DNA of 64,000 bases from Epiperipatus broadwayi (GCA_028023455.1 JAQFVV010012394.1:32950885-33014884); one strand, 5' to 3'. Shown: positions 10,395 through 22,880, numbered from the stretch's first letter. Numbers and translations are program-made. Notes: a model not told the origin generated them from the letters alone.

Positions 10395-10765
10395 GCTCTA
10401 TGTAATTCCATGCAGTGGTAGAGAGTCATATTCTGGATTCTAAAATCCTCATATTGATTTTTGTTGTCATTTCCAGAATTTAAAAATATTATGAACTCTC
10501 AAGCAATAAAATCATTCAGTTGTTTGCATTTCCTACTTTAGGGAAAAGATAGAGTATAAGATTCTGGATTATACATCCTTGGATTGATTCCAGTCTTGGC
10601 ACTTCTGGTATTTAAAACTCTTATGAATTCCTGAATTATTTTCCCTGCATAGTTTTATGCAATGATGGAGTGTCATGCCTGATGAGTAAGATTCATGGAC
10701 CAATTTCAGCTTTGGCATCTCTAGCCCTTGAACTTTTTACAAATTCATAAGCAATTAAGCTAATT
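10395..10765 (+). repeat. three tandem degenerate tRNA-SINE-like units
   Basis: Three units of about 120-130 bp start near 10407, 10535 and 10660. They share a GGTAGAGWGTCAT-like start, a TCTGGATT...GATTCCAG middle and a TTATGAATTC..AAGCAAT end. Alignment is by eye and divergence is high. Confidence 0.5.
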
Positions 10766-11249
10766 AATTAATTATTCTTTTTTATGTAACTTATTTAACA
10801 AAAAATAAATTGGGTAATTATTAACAATTCCTGATTGTCTACAGAAGTTTATTTGAATTGCACAGTCTCATGATAAAAGGAGAGAAAAAAAATTGTACTG
10901 CTGTTAGAAAGCATGAAATGCATAAAATGAAAACTATTGTTATATAAAAATGTATGCTTGTTTCAACTTTGGTTTTACTTTTTTATAACAATAGTTTTTG
11001 GAACATAGACCTCAAAAGGCATATATTTTATGGTGAAATCATTAATTTGAACTCTTAAAAGTCATAATTTCATTTCTTGCTTTTTAATTTTAAATCATGC
11101 AAATGACAGATATATCCTTGCTAATTCAAAAGAATAGCTATGCACAATATTTCTTCATGTTTTGAATGTAGTCGATAAAGATTTTAGTTTAATATATAAT
11201 ACTCAAATTGAGATTTAAATGAGAAAAAAAAAAAAAAATTTTTTTATAA
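10766..11249. other. no gene; one small hairpin
   Basis: AT-rich. A 20-bp inverted repeat (aaaactattgttatataaaa near 10929 and its partner near 10982-11000) could form a hairpin. Nothing else was recognised. Confidence 0.5.
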
Positions 11250-11950
11250 TATAATCTTTTCAAATCATTATCGTCATCATTTTCAATCCACTTGCAGTAC
11301 GAAAGTGTATCCAAGTTTAATTCAGCTTTTCTGATCTGTAGATTCTCTTCTCCACATCACATAGCAAACTTATTTATTTCATTTATCCATCTGACATGTT
11401 ATCCTTTCCTAGATCTTGAGATTCACTTTCAAACTTGAGCTTTCCGTCTATTATCATCCCTTTTAGAAATATGTGCAGAATAGTTTGATATCATTGTCTT
11501 AAACTTTAATTCTTTCCATGATGTTAATGATACTTGTTTGATCTATCACTCGTATGTTGATTCGATTTCTTCTTGTTATTCCTACCAGACATCTTTTCAT
11601 CGTCAATGAGTAGTCCGAAGTCTTCTTATCGCTTTTCTATTAAATACTAAGTTTTAGATTTGTAAGTAAGATTTAGTGAAATATGTATATTAAAATCTTT
11701 CTTTTCAAACACAGAATGTTTATTTCCTTTGATATCATATTTTTTCAACGAAAAATTATCCAATTTTAATTCTATAATTGATTTCATTCCTTAAGTTTCT
11801 GACTGTATTAATATAATGGCCAAGATACTTATAGTTATAAACTTTTAATTTACGATTATCAATCTTTGTTTTCTTCCGAGAAAATCTATTTCACATTAAT
11901 TTAGTTCTTTTAGGCATTTATTTAAAGAATAATTAAACTTGTTTTTTCTT
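11250..11950 (-). mobile_element. RTE LINE 3' fragment
   Basis: The minus strand matches the RTE from the INVKKTKVMF region to the 3' end, including a remnant of the ATC/GAT tail at 11269-11280. Many indels make it non-coding. Confidence 0.72.
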
Positions 11951-14170
11951 TTAAAAAAAAGTAAATCTGGCGTTCTTTTATAAAATTATAATAATTTTTC
12001 TTGATGATTTATAATTATAATGTAGATAATGATTAGGATTATAAAAAAGGGTCACGTAATGATTAAAAGTAATGAAATCGCATGCATGAATCAATCTTCA
12101 TTGAAATTCTTTATGAGTGTAAATTTTTGCATTAAATGAAGTTGTCGCATTATACTTTTAAATTTATTTTTAAAATAATATATTCAGTTTTTTTTTTTTT
12201 TTTGAGACATTTTTTCAAAATTAACTCATGAGTTGAATTATAAAAGTTTATTATTTTAATACTTATTCAGATGCAGCAAATTATCTTGTTCACATGTATG
12301 TTAACCCTTATTAGTTAAATTCTGCTGTAAATGGTTTGGTGTGCTAGTTATAGTGGCAGGTCCTGAAGTTTAAGATCTATGGACCGCGGGTCAGCCTCGT
12401 CACTTTGGGAGAAATTTTATTGTGTATTCCCAAGCATATGTGAATGAATAGTTTAAAAAATTGGGATATAATTAATGTGTTCAAGTGTATCAGTGTTATG
12501 ACATAGAGTGGAGAGTGGTGGGTCATGTGAAAGTCTGCTCATATACCCTATATATTTTTGTGATTTTGAGACAAAAGTCCTTTTTTGTGGAAGAATAGAT
12601 AAATACTGTAAGGGTGTACAAGAAAGATGAGAATTAAAAGGTTAACCAGGTAACACTTGGGCCAGTTAAGGGTAGATAAAAATATAAAATTAAAAGCTAC
12701 CCATTTTTGGCACTCCAAATTAAATAAAAAATATAACTTTGAACTTCATAGTCACATGATGGCCCAAATCGAAGAAGATGCAGATTAGAATACAAATAAA
12801 ACATGCAGACTCATTAAAAGAAAGTACTTCTTGATAATTATAAAAATATTTTCTAAGTGGCTTACAATTATCAAACTAAATTTCCTGAGCTCTACGACTA
12901 TAATAGAGGCTCCAAAATATTTTGGCAATCTATTGGAGTATCTCAGACCATGATGGTAATATCTGAGGCTATTTAAAAAAATTTTAATGAAAAAAAAAAT
13001 TATATTAAATATGAAAGAAATAATCCATTTTACCTGACAAGTGATAGACAAATAGCATATAGTAATAGGAGTAAAAGCGTTAGGAATAAAAACAAAGAAA
13101 TGATCTCATATAAGAATAGCTGAATACTTATACCTCAACATGCTCCATTAATACAGAATAGTCATAAAAAAGTAAAAACAAAGACATACTCATTTTTATT
13201 ACTGGTGGAATAATATATATGAGAATAATTTTAGAATAGCTAGGAATTAAATTATTTTCAGGGTCTACTATTATAAAAAAAAAGAATACTTTCTGAAATA
13301 AAAAATATAAAGTTAATAAATGGATATATGTTGTAGAATTATCAAATAGTACTCAATCCAGATATTATAAAAACAGATGAGATACAACTGAGTCTGTTAT
13401 CCAGTCATTGCAGATCTAACATTCATGTCCATCATAAATTCACAGTTGAAATAAACTTAATGAGCAGAATAAGAATGAGTCCAATATCCAATCCTATAGG
13501 ATGACTAGTAAACAGGATCAGCAAGATGTAATACAACAAAATCAGTAACTAAACACAAGTCAGTAAATCAGCATATCAGCATGAAACCAAAAACAAGAAA
13601 ACTATACATAATCTGATTGACCAAGAGGATTACAGAGGATTGAATAGGAAAGAAAGAAGATGCTGTAATCTGAATCATCAATTGGGTTATATACTATTCT
13701 AACCTTTATTAAGTGAGAGTAAATGTACTGTATTGCCACAAACCAGTTAATATTTAGGGTGGGATTCATTGTATAATAATTGGGATTATAAAGCAGCCAT
13801 TAGTCACAAGCAGGTAACAAATATTATGTGACCTATATAATAAGTAAGACAGTGCACCTCAGTTCTTTCTTTAACTGTGCAAAATTTATATTTTAGGTTC
13901 TTAAATTTTATATGATATACTGTGAATGCATTTATAATGTCTAAAGACTGGCATCCTAATTATAAAAAAATAAATACATTTATTTATTCTTCAATCTAAA
14001 CATGTCATTATTTCCTAACAAGACACAACAAAATATAAAACCAAACCATGAAACACAACTTGCTGCTTATAACATGAAATCACACTCAACTAAACTTAAA
14101 AGGTCTCTTAACAAATTTTGATAAGTCTGCAGATGAAGGCTTTATAAAGCAAATGGGGCAGGATTTTGTA
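11951..14170. other. 2.2-kb gene-free stretch
   Basis: No supported gene. The minus-strand frame at 12785-13051 is Ile/Phe-rich and has no recognisable motif. A slightly CpG-bearing patch at about 12340-12420 has no clear identity. Confidence 0.5.
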
Positions 14171-14910
14171 ACAATATGGTATCAATATAGCTTTACTTCT
14201 CACTATATGTAAAATATATAATTGTTAATTAGAGAAGATATTAATTAGTATTAAAGTTTATCGGCTTAACGTTTTCGAGGATCCATGCCTCATATTCATA
14301 GCCTTCATAAAATGTATAATAAAATATGCAAATACAAATATTCAAATAAGCTAGTGTTACGTAGCCCATTTCTTCGAGATCTCAAAGCAAGTATCCTTTC
14401 TATTAATGGCATGGATGTTTCCATTGATGTAAAATGCCTCCTTTATTTTTCTTTTGTGATCATTTGATTCTGAGCACAATATTATATATTATGGTGAAAC
14501 GAAAGCTACAATCAATACTAGACTGGGTCAACATATTTACACATTTAACAGAGCTCAGAAAAACAGCAACACGTCCTCTGTATTCTTGGAGCATGCTAAA
14601 CAATCTGGGCACAACTTCACACCCACCAATCCCATAATATTGTGCTCAGAATCAAATGATCACAAAAGAAAAATAAAGGAGGCATTTTACATCAATGGAA
14701 ACATCCATGCCATTAATAGAAAGGATACTTGCTTCGAGATCTTGAAGAAATGGGCTATGTAACACTAGCTTATTTGAATCTTTGTATTTGCATATTTTAT
14801 TATACATTTTATGAAGGCTATGAATATGAGGCATGGATCCTCGAAAACGTTAAGCCGATAAACTTTAATACTAATTAATATCTTCTCTAATTAACAATAT
14901 GGTATCAATA
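14171..14910 (+). mobile_element. Penelope-like element remnant in a 265-bp inverted repeat
   Basis: The arms 14221-14485 and 14634-14898 are reverse complements with about four mismatches, around a 148-bp spacer. The spacer and right arm encode the C-terminus of a PLE GIY-YIG endonuclease and its 3' flank, so the left arm is an inverted copy of that 3' end. The 17-mer acaatatggtatcaata flanks the structure at 14171-14187 and 14894-14910, consistent with a TSD or a template-switch junction. Partially inverted copies of this kind are known for PLEs. Confidence 0.75.
14484..14762 (+). pseudogene. PLE GIY-YIG endonuclease domain, 5'-truncated
   Basis: An open frame ends at TAA 14760-14762. It begins IYYGETKATINTRLGQH, with YYGET for the GIY-YIG second motif followed by the conserved Arg. 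It continues with VFLEHAKQSGHNF (His residues), IKEAFYI (the catalytic-type Glu position) and AINRKDT, and ends in a Trp-containing tail. In PLEs this domain sits after the reverse transcriptase and cuts target DNA. The reverse transcriptase is missing here, so this is a terminal fragment. The domain itself has no internal stop, which suggests a fairly recent insertion. Confidence 0.7.
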
Positions 14911-15805
14911 AGTCCAATTTTTAAAAATATATTACTATGGGAATTAATTATTGGCTATAGAAAAAAATTGCTGTTAACTGAAAGAAGACCCTTTGATTTG
15001 TCTTGGAGGTCTTAAAGGAACCAAACAAAGCAAATTCCTAATGTCCATGTCCTATATATTCTTGACATTGCAGTTGTTATTACTATGTGATTATTCATAT
15101 ATTATATAAAAATAGATGGACTGCTCACCAACATGCATTACCTGTGCTGAGTTTATAGGTTTTTTACCTTTGAGTTTAAAATCAAGAACATCATAGTCTT
15201 TCTTCCCAATTGCCTGATAGTTCCTAATTGAAATATTAGTTGAGTTTTCTTAAAGGTAAAATTAATGTGTGTGTGAATGAATGTTTTTTCTCTTCTAATA
15301 AATATTTACAATAATGACAAGCAATAATAAGTCATGACCTTTATTCCCAGAAGTCTGAAAATCACCGATAGTTGGTGGCCAACAACAGAGGATGATAAAA
15401 ATCTACTGATTGTGAATCCAGGCTGCCATTTGATGATGACTTTTTATTGAGATGCATACAACTAAAGCTAACTTTCAAGTGAAGGAAGATTGCAAGAATT
15501 AGAAGAAGAACTGTCTCATATTAAATTGGACATTATTGAACTTTGTGAAGTTAGAAAAAAAGGTGAAGAGCAGATTGATTTAAAAAGTGAACATTGACTG
15601 TATTACCAAGAAAGAAACATTGGAAATACAAATGACATAGGATTTATTATAAATTAAAATGGAACAACAACATTGTGGAGATTGATGGTATATTGGAAAG
15701 AATAACATGATTAGTTGTTCAACTTAATATCAGATTTCAAGTGCAGATAATTTAGGTTTATACCCAACAAATTCTCATTGTGATAAAGAAGTATGGAATT
15801 TTTAT

Positions 15806-16072
15806 ATGGATGTACAAAAGGTTTTTGATCAGACTAAACATTTTAAAATTGTTATGAGAGACTTTAATGCTGGAATTGGCAAACAATTAAAAGATGAAAG
15901 TGTTGGAGGTAAATTTGGTTATGGAGATAAAAATAAGAGAGGATATAGACTTGTGAAGTTTGTAGAAAAAGAGAAACTTTATATTATGAATTCTATTTGG
16001 AGAAAAGTGTTAAACACAAATGGGCCTGGAAAGATCCCAATAGAAATACAGCAGAATTGGATTATATTTTGA
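15806..16072 (+). pseudogene. RTE endonuclease fragment
   Basis: An 88-codon open piece of the decayed RTE copy, from MDVQKVFDQ to the ELDYI-equivalent region. The metal-binding GDFN motif reads RDFN. It is a broken part of a dead element and not a separate gene. Confidence 0.7.
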
Positions 16073-17079
16073 CTAACAGAAAATATGTATTTTAAGATTG
16101 AAATGTTCTTAATAAATTCAATGCAGGAAATGATCATCGATTAGTAAGGTGTAAGATACATGTTAATGTAAAAGTAGAGAGGAAAAAATTTATTAAAAAA
16201 AAACAATATTCACAATTGGCATTCCTAATTTTCAGAAGCATTTCAATGAATTTAAATTAGAATTTGCATATTATTTTCATATATTAACAGATTTTTAACG
16301 TGATTAAAATTCGAACAAATTCAAAAGGAAGATAGCTGATACACTTTTAAAAACTACAATAAATATAGCTGGTAGAAAGAAGTAACAATTGACCAGTAAA
16401 ATTTCTTCTGAGATAAGACAATTTATGAAAAAAAGAAGGAATATAAAAATATATAAAAATAATATATTAAGAATGTTTGAATATCTCAAATTTTGTAAAG
16501 TGATGCAAAAAAAAATGACAATGATATAATAAAATATAATTGAGAACTAATAAGAAAACCTTTAGAAGAGAATAAAAAAAGTATTAAGAGTGTAAAATAT
16601 CATCTTGCTATTGATAGAAAACATTTCTGCAATAGGAAAAAAGATGAAACTATGAGTAAACAGAGAGTTGATATCATAAAGTGTGTAAAAGAGTTTTATC
16701 AAGAATTATATAAAAATAAAGAACAAGAAAGAGTACCTCATACAACTACTACATCTTCTGAATTGCCCAGAATTTAAAATGAAGAAGTGAGATAAGCAAT
16801 TAAATTTAGGAAGAAGAGAAAAGCTCCAGGTAATGATGAAATTATAATTGATATCTTAAAAAAAGCAGGTGAAGAAATAAAAAAAAGTTTTGGCAAAATT
16901 ATATACCAAATGTCTAAATGATAAAAATGAACCAGATGATTGATTGGAAAAATGCAGTATTAATATTTAAAAAAGGTGATAAAGAAGATATTAACAATTA
17001 CAGATCTATCAGCCTTTTATCAGTTTTACACAAAATTTTTACCAAAATAAAATAATTACAAACTCTTCTAGAGCGTAGT

Positions 17080-17448
17080 TTGGGTTTTAACCAATCAAAA
17101 GAACAATCTGGATTTAACAGAGGTCTTAGTACAGTAGATCATATTCAAGTATTAAGAGAAGTTATAGGAGGGACCAGTGAATATGAGTTGCCATTATGCT
17201 TTGGATTTGTAGATTATGATAAAGCATTTGATTTTATAAGCATTATTTCTATGATTAAAGCATTAGATCATCAAAGTATAAACCCAAAATATTGTCATAT
17301 TCTGAATAATATTTACAAAAATAAAATAGCAACAATTAGATTACGTAATGATACAAGGAATATTAACATTGAAAAGAGTGTACAGCAGGGTAACTCCATA
17401 TCTTCAAAACTTTTTACAGAAGTTTTGCACAAAGTATTTTGTGGATAA
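17080..17448 (+). pseudogene. RTE reverse transcriptase fragment
   Basis: A 122-codon open piece covering the EQSGFNRGLST, GFVDYDKAFDFI and VQQGNSISSKLF motifs, the equivalents of QAGFKSG, FVDYEKAFDS and VRQGDSISPKLF in the intact copy. The key Asp in DYDKAFD is retained, but the frame is closed on both sides. Confidence 0.75.
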
Positions 17449-17639
17449 AAAATAAAGATAAGGAAGTAAAAATAAATGGAGATTATTTAAGTCATTCAGA
17501 TTTTGCAGATGATGTAGTTGTTTTTGCAAGTAATGCTTTAGGAAATGTTGTGAGAGTTATCAGATGAAAGTAAAAAAAATAGGATTGAGTTAATGTTAAA
17601 AATAGTAAAGTAACGTTCAATGTTTTATTATTTTGAATT

Positions 17640-18340
17640 TTATATGTTTTCTGATAATTAATTTTATTTAGAAATAGATTATGTGAGACAGTAGTATGTT
17701 TACTTATGAGAATTATTAATGGTTTGATAAAATTATTGTTAATGGGTGGTGGAATGTCAGTGGTGTTAACAGGAATTAACTATTAGCACTTGGGAAGAAA
17801 CTAATTAGCTTAGTCATTTCATTAATGGCTCTCTGAAAATAAAACGTAGAAATGTCATGTAATGAGAGACCGTTGAATTTAAGATGTTTTTCATATTTCT
17901 TATGCTTAGAGTACACTTTTTTTTATTATTCCAGATTAGTTTGGTGATAAGGGAGTATATATATATTTGAATGAAGAAGTAAATTTAATAATGGGTAAGA
18001 AATAATTTATTTTAGGAAATATTAAAATGTTGATTAGTAATGTCTTAGCATATATTAAAATGTGTGTTTTGGATAATGCATTGATGATGCTTTCTATTGA
18101 AACAATAAGCTGATTTTGAATACCAGTTTTTATTGCATTACATGAGAGGTGCATTGGTAAACTTAAAAATTTATGAGTAGAGAAAAAATTGAAAGGAATG
18201 GTCTTATCTGTAAGAATATTCCTAGTAGAAGATTTGTTTTTATTAAAGTGGATTGAAAAATTGTTAATATAATTATTAAGTACAATATCAAGTAAGGAAG
18301 AAGCTTTTTTGATGATAAAAAACATCAGTTTGAAATATTA
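17640..18340 (-). mobile_element. LINE-B reverse transcriptase fragment
   Basis: The minus-strand frame 17936-18325 carries a thumb-like stretch (LIYAKTLLINILIFPKINYF) matching LINE-B at about 1370-1440. Downstream on the minus strand there are GLSLHD and FQRAI-like pieces seen after the RT in several LINEs. It abuts the truncated RTE copy, suggesting that one inserted into or recombined with the other. Confidence 0.55.
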
Positions 18341-18375
18341 TTATTATAACATAGAAGATTGTCATCCATGGATAT

Positions 18376-18376
18376 A

Positions 18377-18437
<61 letters not shown>
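18376..18437 (+). repeat. (AAT)n microsatellite
   Basis: About 20 perfect AAT units directly precede the GAA tract. Confidence 0.97.
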
Positions 18438-18439
<2 letters not shown>

Positions 18440-18442
<3 letters not shown>

Positions 18443-18727
18443 GAAGAAGAAGAAGAAGAAGAAGAAGAAGAAGAAGAAGAAGAAGAAGAAGAAGAAGAAG
18501 AAGAAGAAGAAGAAGAAGAAGAAGAAGAAGAAGAAGAAGAAGAAGAAGAAGAAGAAGAAGAAGAAGAAGAAGAAGAAGAAGAAGAAGAAGAAGAAGAAGA
18601 AGAAGAAGAAGAAGAAGAAGAAGAAGAAGAAGAAGAAGAAGAAGAAGAAGAAGAAGAAGAAGAAGAAGAAGAAGAAGAAGAAGAAGAAGAAGAAGAAGAA
18701 GAAGAAGAAGAAGAAGAAGAAGAAGAA
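18440..18727 (+). repeat. (GAA)n microsatellite, about 96 pure units
   Basis: About 288 bp of uninterrupted GAA on the plus strand (TTC on minus). This purine-only strand can form triplex or sticky DNA. The Glu-only and Ser-only frames across it are artefacts of the repeat. Confidence 0.98.
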
Positions 18728-18729
18728 AT

Positions 18730-20079
18730 CATGAAAAGTTTAAGCATTGGATGTGATAGTGTCAGAATGTGATTTATAGACCTTGATTCTCCAAGTCCAT
18801 TATTCCAACACTGTACTAAGCAATATATTATGTTGTATGCATCATTTTAACATCTAATGCTACTTTAATTCCAGCAGAAAAGGTCTAATATCTGGTAAAC
18901 ATGATTGAATATATATAGAGTTTCAATCTATCAAATCATTTGAAACCATCTTATCATTATTTGCATTGTTTTTGGGGGGAAGGGAGTATTTATATTGTTT
19001 ATAAAGTACCTGGCATAAAATAAATCATGTCTTTATGGAGAAAATCACTAATAATAGTTTCATCATCAGAAATTTACAGAAATCTAAAATAGACTTGCTT
19101 GTTTCCACACGCTCTTTAAAAGAATTCCATATCTCAATAATATGACATTCTCAAAAATCTAAATTGATATTTTTAATGTTAGACACTTCTTTCTTCCTCT
19201 AATTATATGAAAGGGAGGGTTGCCATGTAGTGAGCTATTTAAAGTAGCCTTTAATTTACAACAGTTACAAATGATCACATACCCAAAATTTTCATACACC
19301 TTGATTTCCTAGAACTTTATGAATTGAACAGGTGTCAATCTAAATATCTGTATGTGTTTCTATTTTACAAAAAAATCATTAGCAGGCATTTTTCTCACAC
19401 AATGTAAATATTGATTACTCTTGTTTTGCATCAGTGCTATCTCACTAATTATATTTTAAAGGTAAGTAATTTTACTTCTCCATTTTTTGTAGTCTATTGT
19501 TACATTTTTTCATTTTTTGTATGGAATGCTTATAATAAAGCAAGTCATTATAATAACAGATCCTAATTTTGTTACAAGATGTGTCCAAGCAATCACAATC
19601 AAAAACAAGAACTATTTGTTTATCTGCAATACATAGCAAGCCAATAGGTATGGGGCACAACAAAAATAGGTGCAGTAAATGTTCCAGTCTGAAATAATTT
19701 TTAAAAAAAATTATTTATAGTTGTTTTACTTATTTTAAATACATATTTGGAATCTTAATTATATCATAAAACAACACTTTTTCAGGGATAATATCAGATG
19801 ATGAATGTAGTGATTATGTCACTAAATGGGGGAGGGGGCAAGTTTACCTTTATATATGCATATAAATTTACAGTATAATATTTGATTTTATTATAATCAT
19901 CACAAAACTTATTTCTAAAACAGTTGTTTCATCTTTTTTTTTACCTTGGAACTGAGATTATCATACTCATTTTCAAATGGTTGCTAAATGTATACAACGC
20001 AAATCACAGAGTGTTTTTTCAATTTGTAAACCTTTTTTTTTCTTTGGATTTCAAGAATCCTTCCCATTCTCATTATAAT
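18730..20079. other. 1.35-kb gene-free stretch
   Basis: No convincing frame, RNA or element. Short G-runs (18977 and 19828) and ordinary AT-rich sequence. Confidence 0.5.
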
Positions 20080-20560
20080 CATATTATTATAATCATCATC
20101 ATTTTAACCATTATGTCCTATTCCAGGATGAATCTTTCCAAGTTTAATCCAATTACTCCTATACCTAACTTTTATTATTCATATCATTCCAACAAACTTT
20201 CTTAATTTATCCAACCATCTCACCTATTGTTTTTTAAGAGAGATCTATTTAATATCCAACTTCTAAGCTGATCTTCTAACTGCTGAATTCACCACTACTG
20301 AATTCTTATTATTCACACATTCCTTTGTTTAAAAACAAAACAATAATCATGATATCAACTTTCCTTCCAATCACATAATTATCTTAGAAATGACTGCATT
20401 AAACCTTGATTAAGTCTGTTACAAGATGTCAACTATCCATTTACTAAAATTTGTTTCTAGAATGCATCCAGTCAAGCTTTCAATCTTTTAATTCTTTCAC
20501 AATACTTGTTTGTTCTCTCACCTAGTATTTCACATTGAATCTTATATACTTTATTAAATT
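20080..20560 (-). mobile_element. RTE LINE 3' fragment
   Basis: The minus strand matches the last about 400 bp of the RTE, with an expanded ATT/ATC-type tail remnant at 20080-20105 (ttattataatcatcatcatt). Heavily mutated. Confidence 0.65.
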
Positions 20561-21480
20561 TTTCTTATTTATGCTTTGGATATATTGAGATAACATTTAA
20601 TACAATGCACACATGTTAAGTATTAATAATAATAGAACATTTTAGAATATGGCATATTCTTATGTTTAATAATATTAGCAGAAGATTTTTATATAGTAAA
20701 ATTAAAACAACAGATTGAAACAATGTTTTTGGTTTTGTCCAGATAGTAATTTTAGTCATTTTGAAATTAGTGGTGTTTAGATTATTGGTAATATAGTGAA
20801 AAGTATTTAACAATACTTTATCAAAACCAAGACATAATATTTACTTACAGAACTGCTTAATAATCTCCACTACACTACAGATTCTTGAAACATATGAATA
20901 GAGGTATATAGAAAGACACAAAATCCCAAGATGCATTTTGTGCTGAAGGGGGCTCATCAGTTGGCTTTGGTCACAATCTCTTGCTATATATTTTTATCAT
21001 TTGTTGCCCATGGAAATAGGAAAATGAAATTTAATTACTCCATGTATGTATTTAATTTTAAAAAATGGTATATTATTTTTGATTGGTTTAAAGTTTACAC
21101 CTGGGCTAGGAAAACTCTAGCTTAGTAAACGATTAATTACAATCATCAATGTGTTTATCTGGGATGGCTCATGTCAAAGTTGTGGGTAGAATAAGTTAAC
21201 ACTTGTAAATTAAAATGTAACAATATCTACTTAATAAAATAAAAACAAAATTTGTTATTTCTAAATTTCTTATGGACTACTGAAATAACTCAACAGTCCG
21301 TTAGTGTGTTAGATTTTGTGAATTCCACCTAATACTGAAGGCAGATTGAATAATTTGGAAATATTCTACTTCCAAGCAGTAAAATTTGATTATGATCGAA
21401 TGGAGAATGGGCATACGACTTTATAACTCAATTTATTCTAACACAACACTTTTAGTTACGTAATAAACTTTATGTAATTA
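20561..21480. other. gene-free, with a short palindromic-family fragment
   Basis: A fragment at about 20916-21010 (aagatgcattttgtgctg, then a CATCAGTTGGC and CACAATCTCTTGC-like order) matches the element family of the 23857-24390 palindrome. No gene seen. Confidence 0.5.
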
Positions 21481-21560
21481 TAAAGGGCTCGAACTCAGAT
21501 TTTCAAACTCCCAACAGCTACGCAATCCACTTTATAGAACTGATACACATGACCACATAC
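21481..21560 (-). repeat. tRNA-like SINE head, copy 1
   Basis: On the minus strand this reads from GGTCATGTGTATCAG to a box B-like GAGTTCGAGCCC, about 75 bp apart. The same ends recur at 22945-23018. It resembles a degenerate tRNA head of a SINE and not a functional tRNA. Confidence 0.4.
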
Positions 21561-22079
21561 ATGAGAAAAAGATAATCTTCACATATATATATATATTCAA
21601 AAAATGTATAATGTTTAAGATTACCGCACAATGAGTTAGCCCTAAACTACAACGTTAGGTAAACTCAAACATTATGAAGATTTTGAATATGTAAACATCT
21701 TAACGATGTGAACATTATTAAATAATTGAACTATATTTGCCTATGCTCTTTGCATTTTATGTTTTTGAGTATACACTATACCCCGCTCCCTTGCTAGACT
21801 ATTACTGGAAATCCCCCCAAAATTCATATCTTTCTTATATTCGCCGTTTTTTTGAAAAATAATTATCGCTTAAAATTAGATCCTATATTATAGACTTATT
21901 TCGTTATACAATGCTGTATAATCTTTTAAAAATATATTAAATACACTTACCTATTACAATTGCAATCTAATTTTTAAAAGGCAATAGACGTTTAAATTAT
22001 TTTAATTAAATCAAAAGACATTGTTAAAGTGATACTGTATAAATATCATTTGATTGTATTTAATCTTTACGTCATTTAT

Positions 22080-22560
22080 TTTATTTTTGCCAGGAAATCA
22101 ACCGAACGCGGAAGCTTTTAAAATGGCAGGAAAATATAAATACAACGTTGAGAGTAACTAACTAATTTGTAAAAAGAGTTAATTAACAAAAAATTCTTTA
22201 GAAACTAAAACAAAACAATTAGCTTTCAGTAAATAATTTTTTTTATTAATTCCCCAAGTACAAAAAAAAAAAGCATTTGAGTATTTTTGTTTTAGCGGTT
22301 TAATGTAGTGGCATATGGCATATTCCGAAACTCAGGGCGGACCCAGCCTAGTTGTTACTTCGGTTTTTAGGGGCTTTGTTTATATGCGATTGTAATAAAT
22401 ACCAAGTCGCACAATAAGGTTTATTAAAGATTTCACAATATATATTAAGTAAGCTTCTGATATTACGTTTGCCTGATACCGTTGCCTAGATATAACGTCT
22501 ACTTCGCGTACAACTATTAAAACAAAGGACTTGAAGGGCCCGTCAAGGTTTGCCTAACAT
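22080..22560. other. CpG-bearing, less AT-rich patch
   Basis: About a dozen CpGs in 480 bp (for example ccgaacgcgg, gggcggaccc, ttcgcgtac), in contrast to the CpG-poor surroundings. No coding frame recognised. It could be an unmethylated regulatory region or a younger insertion. Confidence 0.3.
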
Positions 22561-22880
22561 TTTAAGCTGTACCATATAGCTTGCCTCATGTCAGGTTTAC
22601 TATCTAACAGCTTCCTGTTCGATCATGTATGTGCCTCACTGCTTTTACAATCACATATAGGGCAACCAGCGTATTATCTGTTATAGCCTGGCTCTACCTT
22701 CAAATGAATTATCAATTTATATCCAGGTCTCTTCCTTAATAGGAATACATAAATTAACTGAGATATTTTCACCTTTTGGTCTATTTCTGTCATTAGCTAT
22801 ATTTTATCTGGCCTGTAGCAACAAATGCTGAATCCAATCAAGATAAGATCGTAATCTGGACATGCGCACTACTTAAAGAT
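22540..22880 (+). repeat. dispersed repeat Z, copy 1
   Basis: About 300 bp shared with 38530-38835: the order ..agcttgcct(c/t)atgtcaggttt.., a cagcttcc(t/a)gttc core, a cttccttaatagga-like block, a catctatttc-like block and a final pyrimidine-rich piece ending in a gcatatgcgca-like motif. The identity of the family is unknown. Confidence 0.55.

Larger units (their letters stand above)
14953..17640 (+). mobile_element. decayed RTE LINE copy, full 5' end, 3' end lost
   Basis: This aligns to the intact RTE from its first bases (ggct at 14953) through the 5' UTR, endonuclease (15450-16170) and reverse transcriptase to about the VKKTKVMF region. There it stops and LINE-B sequence begins. Many stops and frameshifts are present. 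Useful details: GDFN has become RDFN, FADD-like coding is still visible near 17500, and the endonuclease Glu position is still GAA (ELCEV, near 15541). Confidence 0.85.

Noticed and set aside
10690-10712. CTGATGAG (also near 9034, 24226 and 29653) as possible hammerheads
   Set aside because: No following stem II plus GAAA and no pairing stem I; isolated matches to a 7-mer.
14285-14834. Mirror 60-codon frames on both strands as a gene pair
   Set aside because: They are the two arms of one inverted repeat; the GIY-YIG reading in another frame explains the sequence better.
18325-18772. Long frames encoding poly-Glu/poly-Asn (plus) and poly-Ser (minus)
   Set aside because: They are direct readings of the AAT and GAA microsatellites, with no flanking coding signal.
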